Shown here one piece after another: positions 7,803 through 15,066 of a stretch of DNA of 64,000 nucleotides. Every line of letters begins with the position of its first letter. Position 1 is the stretch's first letter. This DNA comes from Saccharothrix sp. HUAS TT1. Lineage in GTDB: Bacteria; Actinomycetota; Actinomycetes; Mycobacteriales; Pseudonocardiaceae. The notes below the pieces were generated by a model. It saw only the letters and a list, made by a program, of their open reading frames with translations, made no database searches and had not been told where the DNA came from. The stretch covers positions 8,451,409 to 8,515,408 of the forward strand of contig NZ_CP160453.1 of the NCBI RefSeq assembly GCF_040744945.1, given 5' to 3'. A program made the translations under genes and the position numbers.

Positions 7803-9656
7803 TTACCCGGTAGCCACCTCGGCCAACCCGCTGCGACGCGCCGTCTGCCACTTGAGCGGCGTCCCGTGCGCGGCCGTGACCAGCGACTGGACCACCACGA
7901 GGTAGGTCAGCTGCCGGTACGCCAGCTGCTGGAGCGGGAACGCCCAGAGCGGTTTCAGCGACTCGCCGTCGAGCCGCAGCGCGTAGCCGGCGCTCGCCGT
8001 CTGCACGGCCAGGAAGACGCCCCAGATCACCAGCCCGAGCGGCGCGTCCGCCACGAACGCCCCGTACAGCACGTACACGTCGAGCGCGGGCGCGAGCACC
8101 GGCAGCACCACGTGGAAGACCAGCAGGTACAGCAGCCCGAACCGGCCCATCCGGCCGTCCTCGCGCAACGCGGTCCGGTGCTTCCACATCGACTGGAACG
8201 TCCCGTACGACCACCGGTACCGCTGCTTGTACAGCCCGCGCGCGCCCGTCGGCACCTCGGTCCACGCCCGCGCCGCCGGCTCGTACACCACCCGCCACCC
8301 GGCCCGGGTGATCGCCATGGTCAGGTCGGTGTCCTCGGCCAGCGTGTCCGCGCTGATCCCGCCGACCTCCTCCACCGCCTCCCGGCGGAACGCGCCGATC
8401 GCGCCGGGGATGGTCGGGATGCACTCCAGCGCGTTGAGGATCTGCCGGTCCAGGTTCGAGCCCGCGCAGTACTCCAGGTGCTGCCAGCGGCCGAGCAGCC
8501 CGCCCCGGTTGGCGACCTTGACGTTGCCCGAGACCGCGCCGACGCCGGTGTCGCCGAGCGGGCGCACCACCTTGGAGACGGTGTCCGGCTCGAACACCGT
8601 GTCGCCGTCCACCAGCACCAGGGCGTCGTGCCGGGCCAGCGCGATGCCCGCGTTGAGGGCGGCGAACTTGCCCCGGTTCGGCTGGCTGACCACCCGCACG
8701 CCGGGCAGCCCCAGCGCCTCGACCACCGCGGCCGTGCCGTCGGTCGAGCCGTCGTCCACCACGACCACCTCCACCTCGGCGGGGTGCTCGGAGGCCGCGA
8801 TCGACCGCACGGCGGCGGCGATGTTCGCGGCCTCGTTGTAGGCGGGGACGATCACCGACACCGGCGGCGCGTGCGGCCGCACCTCGGTCTCCCGGTGCAG
8901 CCGGCGCGACGTGTGCGCCAGGCCGAGCTGCAGCACCGTCCGCAGCACGGCCAGCACGGCGACGATCGCGCAGACGACGCCCAGGACCGCGGCGAGCACG
9001 TCGCCGTGGTGCTGCGCCCACGCCTGCGCCCGGCCGGTGACCCTGGCGCCGAACCCGGCGTCGGTCATCGCGTCGGCGCGGCCGGTGGCGTCGGTCAGGG
9101 TGGTGAAGCGGCGGTCCGGCAGCGCGTCGGCCAGCAGGGCGACCACGGCGGGCGCGGTGCTGGAGACGTGCAGCCGGATGACGTGACCGGGGTCGACGGC
9201 GGCGACGACGTGGTGCGCGTCGTAGAGGTGGCGGTCGAGCGTGTCCGGCTCGGCCTCCTCCAGTCCGGTGTGGACGTTCGCCGCGTCGGCCAGGGCGTGC
9301 TGCGCGAACGCCCGGCCCAACCCGGTCGACTCGCCCGAGCGGAACCCCGAGACGCCGACCTCGTGCCCCTCGGCGACCATCCGCCGCACCAGGTCCGGGT
9401 GCTCGTTGACGTGCGCGCCGACCACGAAGAACGTCGCCCGCAGACCGCGCTCGGCCAACGCGTCCAGCACCCGCGGCGTGTAGCGCGGGTGCGGCCCGCC
9501 GTGGAACACCAGCGCCACCGCGCCGTCCACCACCGGCTCGTCCCCGGCGGCGACCAGCGCGGGTTCGTCGGCCAGGGACGTGGCGTAGGCGTGGAAGCTC
9601 AACGCGCCCATCAGCAGTCCCAGCCCCAGCACCAGCGAGATCCAGTGCGCTCTCAC
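7803..9656 (-). CDS. GT2 glycosyltransferase fused to a degenerate polysaccharide deacetylase domain
   Basis: This is a 617-residue membrane protein. Residues 1-25 are a signal anchor and about 40-200 form a NodB-like deacetylase fold. A transmembrane segment follows near 225-250, then a processive GT2 domain (VVVVDDGSTDG, VLVDGDTVF with a DxD, AEDTDL, and QRYRWSYGTFQSMWKH for Q..RW) and C-terminal membrane helices, as in PgaC/IcaA and hyaluronan synthases. The deacetylase motif is changed from the usual TFDDGP to VFHGGP (residues 50-55), and the HxxxH metal site is GVSGFRSG (101-108). The Asp and both His ligands are therefore gone and the domain is probably inactive. It would polymerise an extracellular polysaccharide. 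The GTG start overlaps the upstream gene as GTGA. Confidence 0.88.
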   Translation of the reverse strand: MRAHWISLVLGLGLLMGALSFHAYATSLADEPALVAAGDEPVVDGAVALVFHGGPHPRYTPRVLDALAERGLRATFFVVGAHVNEHPDLVRRMVAEGHEVGVSGFRSGESTGLGRAFAQHALADAANVHTGLEEAEPDTLDRHLYDAHHVVAAVDPGHVIRLHVSSTAPAVVALLADALPDRRFTTLTDATGRADAMTDAGFGARVTGRAQAWAQHHGDVLAAVLGVVCAIVAVLAVLRTVLQLGLAHTSRRLHRETEVRPHAPPVSVIVPAYNEAANIAAAVRSIAASEHPAEVEVVVVDDGSTDGTAAVVEALGLPGVRVVSQPNRGKFAALNAGIALARHDALVLVDGDTVFEPDTVSKVVRPLGDTGVGAVSGNVKVANRGGLLGRWQHLEYCAGSNLDRQILNALECIPTIPGAIGAFRREAVEEVGGISADTLAEDTDLTMAITRAGWRVVYEPAARAWTEVPTGARGLYKQRYRWSYGTFQSMWKHRTALREDGRMGRFGLLYLLVFHVVLPVLAPALDVYVLYGAFVADAPLGLVIWGVFLAVQTASAGYALRLDGESLKPLWAFPLQQLAYRQLTYLVVVQSLVTAAHGTPLKWQTARRSGLAEVATG

Positions 9657-9790
9657 CTGACGTGCTCGAAGACGGTCGTCACGATCAGCGCCGACAGGCT
9701 CAGCAACGACGTCGCCAGCGCGATGCTCACCGCCCGCATCAGCCCCCGGCGTCTCCCCGTCCGGTCGACGAAGACCTGCTCCTCCACCAC
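9653..9790 (-). CDS. Small single-pass membrane protein
   Basis: This 45-residue protein has a basic N-terminal part (VFVDRTGRRRGLMR) and one hydrophobic helix (AVSIALATSLLSLSALIVTTVF). It overlaps both neighbours: its start lies inside the end of the upstream DUF6542-like gene and its stop overlaps the GT2 start. Short VFVDRTGRR proteins often precede such GT2 fusions in actinobacteria (recollection), so it is probably a small subunit or anchor of the polysaccharide synthase. Confidence 0.65.
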   Translation of the reverse strand: MVEEQVFVDRTGRRRGLMRAVSIALATSLLSLSALIVTTVFEHVR

Positions 9791-10143
9791 GATCCCCCCA
9801 CCCTCACCAACGCGACCGACAACCCGCACCCGACCGCCACCGCGAGGTGCGGGAACGCGCGGATCACCGGAGGCGCGACGAGAACCGTCAACTCCCCCAA
9901 CGACTTCCCCCGGACCGCGGCCACCCCGACCACGAGCCCCGCGTAGAGCAGCGGTGGCGCGGGCACGACGGTCCACAGCCCGATCGGCCGCACCATCGCG
10001 GCGGCGAGGGTCGTGCCGAGCACCATCATGACGCCGAGCACCAAGCCGTTTTCGCCGCCGTCGACCCGGATCCCGACGCCGGTGAAGACCGCCGACACGG
10101 CGAGTGCCGCCATGCTCGGCAAGTGAGCCATGCGGTCGGCCAC
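9739..10143 (-). CDS. DUF6542-like membrane protein
   Basis: This 134-residue protein has about four hydrophobic segments (AALAVSAVFTGVGI, GLVLGVMMVLGTTLAAAMV, LWTVVPAPPLLYAGLVVGVAA, LAVAVGCGLSVALV). The RPIGLWTVVPAPPL block resembles the DUF6542 family as I recall it. The GTG at 10143 has GGGGGG seven bases upstream. It is the first gene of the overlapping polysaccharide-synthase operon and is divergent from the LCP gene. Confidence 0.75.
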   Translation of the reverse strand: MADRMAHLPSMAALAVSAVFTGVGIRVDGGENGLVLGVMMVLGTTLAAAMVRPIGLWTVVPAPPLLYAGLVVGVAAVRGKSLGELTVLVAPPVIRAFPHLAVAVGCGLSVALVRVGGSWWRSRSSSTGRGDAGG

Positions 10144-10166
10144 GCCACGCCCCCCTGAACGTCTCC

Positions 10167-10172
10167 TAGGTT
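10167..10172 (+). promoter_or_regulatory. -10 element for leaderless LCP transcript
   Basis: TAGGTT precedes the GTG at 10180 by exactly seven bases, so transcription could begin at the start codon. It lies in the 36-bp divergent gap between the LCP and DUF6542-like genes. Confidence 0.5.
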
Positions 10173-10179
10173 AAGTGAC

Positions 10180-11244
10180 GTGAAGGGGGCGTGGATGTTG
10201 CGCGCGATATTGCTCGGCGTGGTTCGCGGCACATGGGTGGTGCTGTCGGCGGCGGTGCTGGTGCTGGCGGGAGTGGCCTGGACCACTTACCAGGACGTGG
10301 ACACGGGGGTGCGGCGGTCGCAGGCGGTGCGGGCGGACGACGTGAGGTCGACGTCCGGGGTGAACGTGCTGCTGGTCGGGTTGACCACGCGACGGGACCT
10401 GGACGGCGGGACACCGCCCGACGACGTGCTGGCCGCGCTGCACGCCGGTGACGTGGACCGCGGCGGGTACAACGCGAACACGTTGATCCTGCTGCACGTG
10501 CCGGCGGACGGTTCGGCGGCGACGGCCCTGTCCGTGCCGCGGGACAACCACGCCACGCTGCTCGGCATACCGGGCGGGCCGCAGCACGGGAAGGTGAAGG
10601 AGGCGTACGGGCGGGCGAAGGAGGCCGAGGAGCGGCGGCTGGCGGAGCTGGCCCCGATGGACGTCGCCGAGGTCGAGTGGCGGGGGCGCGAGGCGGGTCG
10701 GCGGGCGCAGGTGGAGACGGTGCGGTCGCTGCTCGGCGTGCCGGTCGACCACCTCGTCGAGGTGAGCATGGTCGGCTTCTACCACCTGGCGGAGGCGCTG
10801 GGCGGGGTCGAGGTGTGCTTGAACAACGCCACGTCGGACACCTACTCGGGCGCCGACTTCCCGGCCGGTCGGCAGCACCTGACGGCGGCGCAGGCGCTGG
10901 CGTTCGTCCGGCAGCGGCACGGGTTGGCCAACGGCGACCTCGACCGGACGCGTCGGCAGCAGGCTTTCCTGAGCGCCGTGGCGCACCGGCTGCGCTCGCG
11001 CGGGGCGGACGCGCTGGGGCCGGTGGCGGAGGTGGCCAAGGGGAACGTCGTGCTGTCGGAGGGCTGGGACCTGCTGTCGCTGGCGCAGGGCGTGTCCGGT
11101 GTCCGGTTCCGGACGCTGCCGTTGGAGAACGACCCGTCGGTCGACGTCCAGCCCGTGCTCCGGGAGGCTGTCGCGTCGGCTCTGGGCGGTGGTGGTTCGT
11201 CGGGCGCGGGCGGTCCAACCGACCCCGTTCCGTGCGTGGACTGA
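10180..11244 (+). CDS. LytR-CpsA-Psr (LCP) family protein
   Basis: This 354-residue membrane-anchored enzyme has an N-terminal transmembrane helix (VVLSAAVLVLAGVAW) and then the LCP catalytic domain. Visible motifs are NVLLVGL, LILLHVPADGS...LSVPRDNHATLL (the arginine-rich active site) and LTAAQALAFVRQRHGLANGDLDR. Family members attach glycopolymers to peptidoglycan using polyprenyl-phosphate donors. This fits a neighbouring polysaccharide synthase operon transcribed the other way. The start is GTG at 10180 if the transcript is leaderless; an ATG at 10195 with GGGGG upstream is the alternative. Confidence 0.9.
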   Translation: MKGAWMLRAILLGVVRGTWVVLSAAVLVLAGVAWTTYQDVDTGVRRSQAVRADDVRSTSGVNVLLVGLTTRRDLDGGTPPDDVLAALHAGDVDRGGYNANTLILLHVPADGSAATALSVPRDNHATLLGIPGGPQHGKVKEAYGRAKEAEERRLAELAPMDVAEVEWRGREAGRRAQVETVRSLLGVPVDHLVEVSMVGFYHLAEALGGVEVCLNNATSDTYSGADFPAGRQHLTAAQALAFVRQRHGLANGDLDRTRRQQAFLSAVAHRLRSRGADALGPVAEVAKGNVVLSEGWDLLSLAQGVSGVRFRTLPLENDPSVDVQPVLREAVASALGGGGSSGAGGPTDPVPCVD

Positions 11245-11327
11245 CCGTTCAGGCGGTGTCCGATGGAGGTAACGCCCTACGCCTACTGGACGACATGCGC
11301 GACGACACCGTCTCGCCAGGAGGACTC

Positions 11328-11735
11328 GTGAGGACCCGCTTAGCCGTGCTGCTCTGCACCACCGCCCTGCTCACCGGGTGCTCGACCTCATCACCCACCG
11401 GCGCGCCGACCACCAATCCCCCCTCCCCCACCCCGATCCCCACCACCGAGGCCCCCACCCCCCTCACGTCCCCCGCACCGCCTGCGTCCCCCGAACCTCC
11501 CGCAGCCCCCACAACGTGCACCGTCCCGAACGTCGTCGGAATGGTCCACCAAACCGCCCAGGACACCATGCAGGCCGCCGGCCTCTACCTGCTCCGCGAA
11601 GAAGACGCCACCGGCCAGGGCCGCGTCCTCGTCCTGGACCGCAACTGGACCACCACCGCCCAAAGCCCCGCCGCGGGCGAGGTCGTCGACTGCGACACGG
11701 AAATCCTGCTGAGCGCGAAGAAGATCGGCGAATGA
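11328..11735 (+). CDS. PASTA-domain lipoprotein
   Basis: This is a 135-residue secreted lipoprotein. The signal peptide ends at the lipobox LLTGC. A Pro/Thr/Ser-rich linker of about 45 residues follows, then one PASTA domain (VPNVVGMVHQTAQDTMQAAG and SPAAGEVVDCDTEI). PASTA domains bind peptidoglycan stem peptides or muropeptides. The GTG at 11328 has AGGAGGA three bases upstream. It lies just outside the left end of the integrated element. Confidence 0.85.
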   Translation: MRTRLAVLLCTTALLTGCSTSSPTGAPTTNPPSPTPIPTTEAPTPLTSPAPPASPEPPAAPTTCTVPNVVGMVHQTAQDTMQAAGLYLLREEDATGQGRVLVLDRNWTTTAQSPAAGEVVDCDTEILLSAKKIGE

Positions 11736-11852
11736 CGACACCGACCACCGCCGCCCGCGGTTCCGGCCGACGATCACCCTGAGGCTCATGGCCAACAACC
11801 TGGACAGATGATCTACAGTGGATCTTGACCCAGACGTTTCCGCAGGTAGTCG

Positions 11853-11892
11853 AGTGGGGCGGGTGGGGTTCGAACCCACGACCTGACGGATT
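11853..11892. repeat. attL: 40-bp copy of the tRNA-Met 3' half
   Basis: These 40 bases are identical to 22038-22077, which contain the 3' half of the tRNA-Met gene from the anticodon loop to two bases past the 3' end. Here the sequence diverges immediately after GGATT, so no functional tRNA is present. This is the displaced 3' end left by site-specific integration of the element to the right. Confidence 0.93.
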
Positions 11893-12008
11893 GTTGGCCG
11901 CCTCTCCCGCCGTCTGCCGACACCTGCCAGCACTCGTCACCACCAGCGCGCTTCGCGTCCGCGAACGACCACTGTGGATCGTGGTTCACCGTCGTCTGCC
12001 GTCGTTTT

Positions 12009-12033
12009 GTGGGGCAAAGGTGTGGCGTTGATC
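12009..12033 (+). repeat. Left subterminal repeat of the AICE
   Basis: This 25-bp sequence (GTGGGGCAAA...GGCGTTGATC) matches 22 of 25 positions of 21974-21998 in the same orientation, near the other end of the element. The placement inside both att cores suggests arm-type integrase or excisionase binding sites. Only the repeat is observed. Confidence 0.7.
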
Positions 12034-12134
12034 TTCTACGCAAGACCGTCGTCGTCGACGGACGAATCTAAAGACGACCAAACCGATCAATCGCATCGAA
12101 CCATATTGCGGTCGACCAAAAACGTCCACTAGTG

Positions 12135-12140
12135 TACAAT
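12135..12140 (+). promoter_or_regulatory. -10 element of the HEPN cargo gene
   Basis: TACAAT is followed by seven bases and then ATG at 12148, again the leaderless spacing. The surrounding 60 bp is unusually AT-rich for this window. Confidence 0.55.
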
Positions 12141-12147
12141 CGCGCGA

Positions 12148-13029
12148 ATGGTCAGTCCTACCGATGAAAGCAGTAACAAATTCATACAGGCTGGCGCACT
12201 GATGTGCAACCCGAGGGCTGGCGAGACAACCGACCCGTACCGGATATTCACCTCCCGCGTGCACAGCTTTTGGCATTTCATCGGAAGGATTTACAAGGTC
12301 GCCTCCAGAATGGACGAGACCCTAGACTCGCTTAGTGAAATCTACAAGTTTGACCGAAACGACTTAATGCGATATTCCGACCGCCTCACAGAGGACAGAG
12401 GAATTATCGGCGAGCTACTCCTAACTCGCACGACCGACGCCTTCTTGACCTATGTGTCGCGCCTTCTAGGGTTGCTTTTCAGAGAAAAGCCGGAAATTCT
12501 ACAGAATGTAGTTACAGTACCCCTTGCAGCCGTACTCAATGCTCCGGATAAAGATTCAATAATCGGTTACGCAGTCGATAAATACGTGCAAGATTTGAGC
12601 TACAAGAGTCTGCGCGACCTCTACCGTGACATCAAAAACAAATGTGACTTTCAACTATTCACGGATGTCGCCGTGCTGAACACAGCCGTCGAGGCAGTCG
12701 GCCTCCGTAACGTCATCGTTCACAATAACAGCGTTGTCGATGAACGCCTGGCCCGCGACGCGGCCAAGTATGGCAATTCAATAGGCCATGTTGCTACTCA
12801 ATATAACGCATTGGACATGATGTCCACCTTGATTCTTGCGGCGTTCGACATCGACACTAGAGCACGCGCCAAATGGGGACTACCCCAGGGAGTATTGAAG
12901 GTCTCCCATGAGTGTCATATTTACGAAAATGATATCGAAGCGAACGAAAGAAGGACGCGAGTCCTCGCCCATGTGCGTAAATCTCATACCGAATCAAATG
13001 AAAACGAGACGCAAACCATAGCAGAATAA
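12148..13029 (+). CDS. HEPN-like cargo protein of the AICE, function unknown
   Basis: This 293-residue protein is of clearly lower GC than everything around it and uses rare codons such as ATA and TTA. That suggests separate acquisition. Near the C-terminal third it has LRNVIVHNN with R187 and H192, the R-X4-H pattern of HEPN-domain RNases and HEPN toxins, embedded in a mostly helical sequence (LNTAVEAVGLRNVIVHNNSV in the core). There is no signal peptide or membrane segment. It sits alone at the left end of the element with its own promoter, a typical cargo position for an anti-phage or exclusion gene. The nuclease function is inferred from one motif. Confidence 0.8.
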   Translation: MVSPTDESSNKFIQAGALMCNPRAGETTDPYRIFTSRVHSFWHFIGRIYKVASRMDETLDSLSEIYKFDRNDLMRYSDRLTEDRGIIGELLLTRTTDAFLTYVSRLLGLLFREKPEILQNVVTVPLAAVLNAPDKDSIIGYAVDKYVQDLSYKSLRDLYRDIKNKCDFQLFTDVAVLNTAVEAVGLRNVIVHNNSVVDERLARDAAKYGNSIGHVATQYNALDMMSTLILAAFDIDTRARAKWGLPQGVLKVSHECHIYENDIEANERRTRVLAHVRKSHTESNENETQTIAE

Positions 13030-13103
13030 GGCCAATTCAGCATATGTGCACACAGTAACCAGTTCGATAAACACGAGCACCTTGCTTTGTGTCAACTAAG
13101 GGC

Positions 13104-13242
13104 TTCGTGTCATCCCGCCGACCTGGCTCGCCCCAACCACGCGTGTCAAGGGGGCGCTATCCGTCCGCACAGGACTGTCAGGCTGGGACTGCCCCCTTGA
13201 CGCGTGTGGTTGCCCTCGTGGAGGTCGGCGGGATGACACGAA
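13104..13242. repeat. Long nested inverted repeat, candidate single-strand origin
   Basis: The outer arms of 21 bp are perfectly complementary (13104-13124 and 13222-13242; TTCGTGTCATCCCGCCGACC...). Inner arms of 22 bp (13134-13155 and 13191-13212) are complementary except at a few central positions. The loop is 35 nt. The fold exceeds what a terminator needs, lacks a T-run and contains no credible gene. In rolling-circle elements such structures serve as the single-strand origin (sso/sti); that role is inferred. Confidence 0.65.
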
Positions 13243-13273
13243 ACCCGACCCACGCTGGTAGCCGAGCTGGCGG

Positions 13274-13460
13274 TGTCCTCCGGTCATCCTGCTGGCCTGC
13301 CCGTCCGGCGAGGACATGTCTTTCCCTCTACGGGGCCTGCTGGGGTCGGTCGCGTCTTCGGCCGCCGGCGGGCCAGGGTGGCGGAGCCGGGCCCCTGGCC
13401 CTTGCCGAGCGGCCTCAAGCAGAGCGGCGCGAGCGGCCCCGGCAGGGGCCGCCTTGATGA
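13274..13460. other. Further structured non-coding DNA left of the GntR gene
   Basis: Three more inverted repeats follow without a credible gene: TGTCCTC/GAGGACA (13274-13280, 13310-13316), GGGCCAGGG/CCCTGGCCC (13370-13378, 13393-13401) and GGCCCC-GGCA-GGGGCC near 13436-13451. Together with 13104-13242 this makes a structured block of about 350 bp in the 553-bp gene-free gap. It probably holds replication or incompatibility functions. Confidence 0.5.
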
Positions 13461-13502
13461 AGAAAAGAAACTCTGAACACGTCGGTGTGACCTGGCGAGG
13501 CC

Positions 13503-13555
13503 GTTGCATGCGTGCAACACGGACGGGGTAACTTGGGGCTGTACGAGCTGTACAG
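13503..13555. promoter_or_regulatory. Operator cluster upstream of the GntR gene
   Basis: GTTGCATGCGTGCAACACG (13503-13521) is a GTTGC-N5-GCAAC inverted repeat. It is followed by CTGTAC-GAG-CTGTACAG (13539-13555), a direct pair of CTGTAC units. Both sequence families recur at 14360-14464 in front of the next gene, so the two promoters are likely co-regulated by the GntR protein and perhaps a second factor. Confidence 0.7.
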
Positions 13556-13582
13556 AACTACGTGAGGTAGCGGAGGTGGCCC

Positions 13583-14338
13583 GTGGGAGACGGTTTGGCC
13601 CGAGTGGGCTACCGCGAGATCGCTGATGAGCTACGCCAGGAGATCGACTCCGGGCAGCTCAAGCCTGGTGAGAAGGTTCCAGGCGAGAACGACCTGATGA
13701 CCAGGTACGGCGTGGAGCAGCCTACGGCGCGCCGTGCGCTGGACGTCCTCAAGAACGAGGGCCTGGTGGTCGCCAAGCGTGGTTCGGGCACCTTCGTCCG
13801 AGAGTTCCGCCCCATCCGCAGGGTCTCGCCCGACCGGCTCAAGGCCGTGGTGTGGGGCGCCGGTCGTTCGATCTGGAGCGCCGACCTTGGGCTTCGGCCA
13901 CTGGATCAGGGCACGACCGTGACCACCGAACCCGCTCCCCCGATCGTCGCTCACGTGCTCGAACTTGACGAGGGCACTGCGGTCGTTGTGCGGCGACGCC
14001 GCTTCGCGGTTGAGGACAAGCCGGTACAGCTAGCCACCTCGTACTACCCGGCCCAACTCGTAGAGGGCTCGCCGATCACCCAACCGAACACGGGTGAAGG
14101 CGGCTCGTACGCGCGGCTGGCCGAGCTGGGGCACAAGCCAGTGAGGTTCCGGGAAGAACTGCGGACCCGCATGCCTCGGGAGCACGAGCGGCAAACGCTT
14201 GAACTGGCGCAGGGAACGCCTGTCATCGAGATTGTCCGCACTGCCTACACCAGCGAGAACTTGCCGGTAGAGGTGAACCTCATGGTGCTCGACAGCTCGT
14301 CGTACGTTCTGGAGTATAAGTTCGCCGCTGACGACTAA
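13583..14338 (+). CDS. GntR family regulator with UTRA domain (KorSA-like)
   Basis: This 251-residue repressor has an N-terminal winged helix (YREIADELRQEIDSGQLKPG, then NDLMTRYGVEQPTARRALDVL) and a C-terminal UTRA ligand domain (VVVRRRRFAVEDKPVQLATSY and the final VEVNLMVLDSSSYVLEYKF). The start is GTG at 13583 with GGAGG upstream. In pSAM2 the GntR protein KorSA represses replication and transfer genes and itself. The repeated CTGTAC operators before this gene and the next fit that role. Confidence 0.9.
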   Translation: MGDGLARVGYREIADELRQEIDSGQLKPGEKVPGENDLMTRYGVEQPTARRALDVLKNEGLVVAKRGSGTFVREFRPIRRVSPDRLKAVVWGAGRSIWSADLGLRPLDQGTTVTTEPAPPIVAHVLELDEGTAVVVRRRRFAVEDKPVQLATSYYPAQLVEGSPITQPNTGEGGSYARLAELGHKPVRFREELRTRMPREHERQTLELAQGTPVIEIVRTAYTSENLPVEVNLMVLDSSSYVLEYKFAADD

Positions 14339-14359
14339 GCGGCACACCCGGCCGACAGT

Positions 14360-14464
14360 GTTGCTTGCGCGCAACACGTGCATTCGCTTTTGCAACCTCT
14401 GTACAGATATACCTTGAGTTCGGTACAGAACCATGGTTATCTGTAGCTACCAAGTTCTGTACAG
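14360..14464. promoter_or_regulatory. Operator cluster upstream of the SCO3933-like gene
   Basis: GTTGCTTGCGCGCAACACG (14360-14378) is nearly identical to the site at 13503. It is followed by CTGTACAG at 14399-14406, GGTACAGAA near 14422 and CTGTACAG at 14457-14464. The last copy abuts the GAGGAG ribosome site, so binding there would block expression directly. Confidence 0.7.
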
Positions 14465-14474
14465 AGGAGATGCC

Positions 14475-14807
14475 ATGCGTGAGATCCCGGTGGTGCTGAC
14501 CGGTTGGCGGCTGATGGTGACGGAAGAGCCGACGCTGAAGACGCGAGAGGTGGACGGCACGGCGGAGGTCGTGACCGACCGCGATGGCGCGTCGCAGTTC
14601 GTCGTGTCGGTGTTCGTGAAGTCCAAGGGGCAGAAGGGCGAGGAGATCCGCGTGACCCTCGGCACCGACCCCGGCGAGGGCTTCGAGGAGGGCACCTTGG
14701 TGGAGCTGGTGGGGGCGACGGTGTCGCCGTACAGCTTCAAGAACGGCAAGGGTGAGACGGTGTCCGGCCTGGCGTGGCGGGCGGTCGGCCTGAAGCCGCT
14801 CGGCTGA
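14475..14807 (+). CDS. SCO3933-like AICE regulatory protein
   Basis: This 110-residue soluble protein (VVLTGWRLMVTEEPTLKTRE; FVVSVFVKSKGQKGEEIRVTL) resembles the small SCO3933-family proteins found between the regulator and transfer genes of AICEs (recollection). The ATG at 14475 follows GAGGAG. It is the first gene under the second operator cluster, so it is probably among the genes repressed by the GntR protein. The molecular function is unknown. Confidence 0.75.
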   Translation: MREIPVVLTGWRLMVTEEPTLKTREVDGTAEVVTDRDGASQFVVSVFVKSKGQKGEEIRVTLGTDPGEGFEEGTLVELVGATVSPYSFKNGKGETVSGLAWRAVGLKPLG

Positions 14808-14962
14808 GCCGCTTCACTCGCGAGTTTCCTGACCCGTTTCGAGAATCGGGCTCCTGTGGCCACGTGAACCGCTCCGCGTTGTCGGGGTAGGCAGTGCTGC
14901 CGTCAAGCAGGGGTGTCCGTTCGTTCTTTGAGAATTCCACAGTGGGTAGATCCATACCTTTT

Positions 14963-15030
14963 CCGGCACCGACTCATCGGGTGCCGGGAGATTCGTTGCC
15001 CCCGGCACGTCCGGTGTCCAATGCCGGGGG
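14963..15030 (+). terminator. Tandem hairpins upstream of the transfer region
   Basis: The first stem is CCGGCACC/GGTGCCGG (14963-14970, 14980-14987). The second is CCCCCGGCA/TGCCGGGGG (14999-15007, 15022-15030), followed by CTTTGTGT. Both contain the CCGGCA core. The second looks like an intrinsic terminator. The surrounding 14808-15066 stretch holds no gene I can support. Confidence 0.6.
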
Positions 15031-15066
15031 CTTTGTGTCTCCCGTTCCTTACGGAAATGAGGTGGT

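Noticed and set aside
11853..11892. A second tRNA-Met gene at the left end
   Set aside because: Only the 3' half matches; the 5' half, D-arm and anticodon are absent. It is an att remnant.
13100..13245. Inverted repeats as ends of an insertion sequence
   Set aside because: Only about 100 bp lies between the arms, with no transposase and no target duplication.
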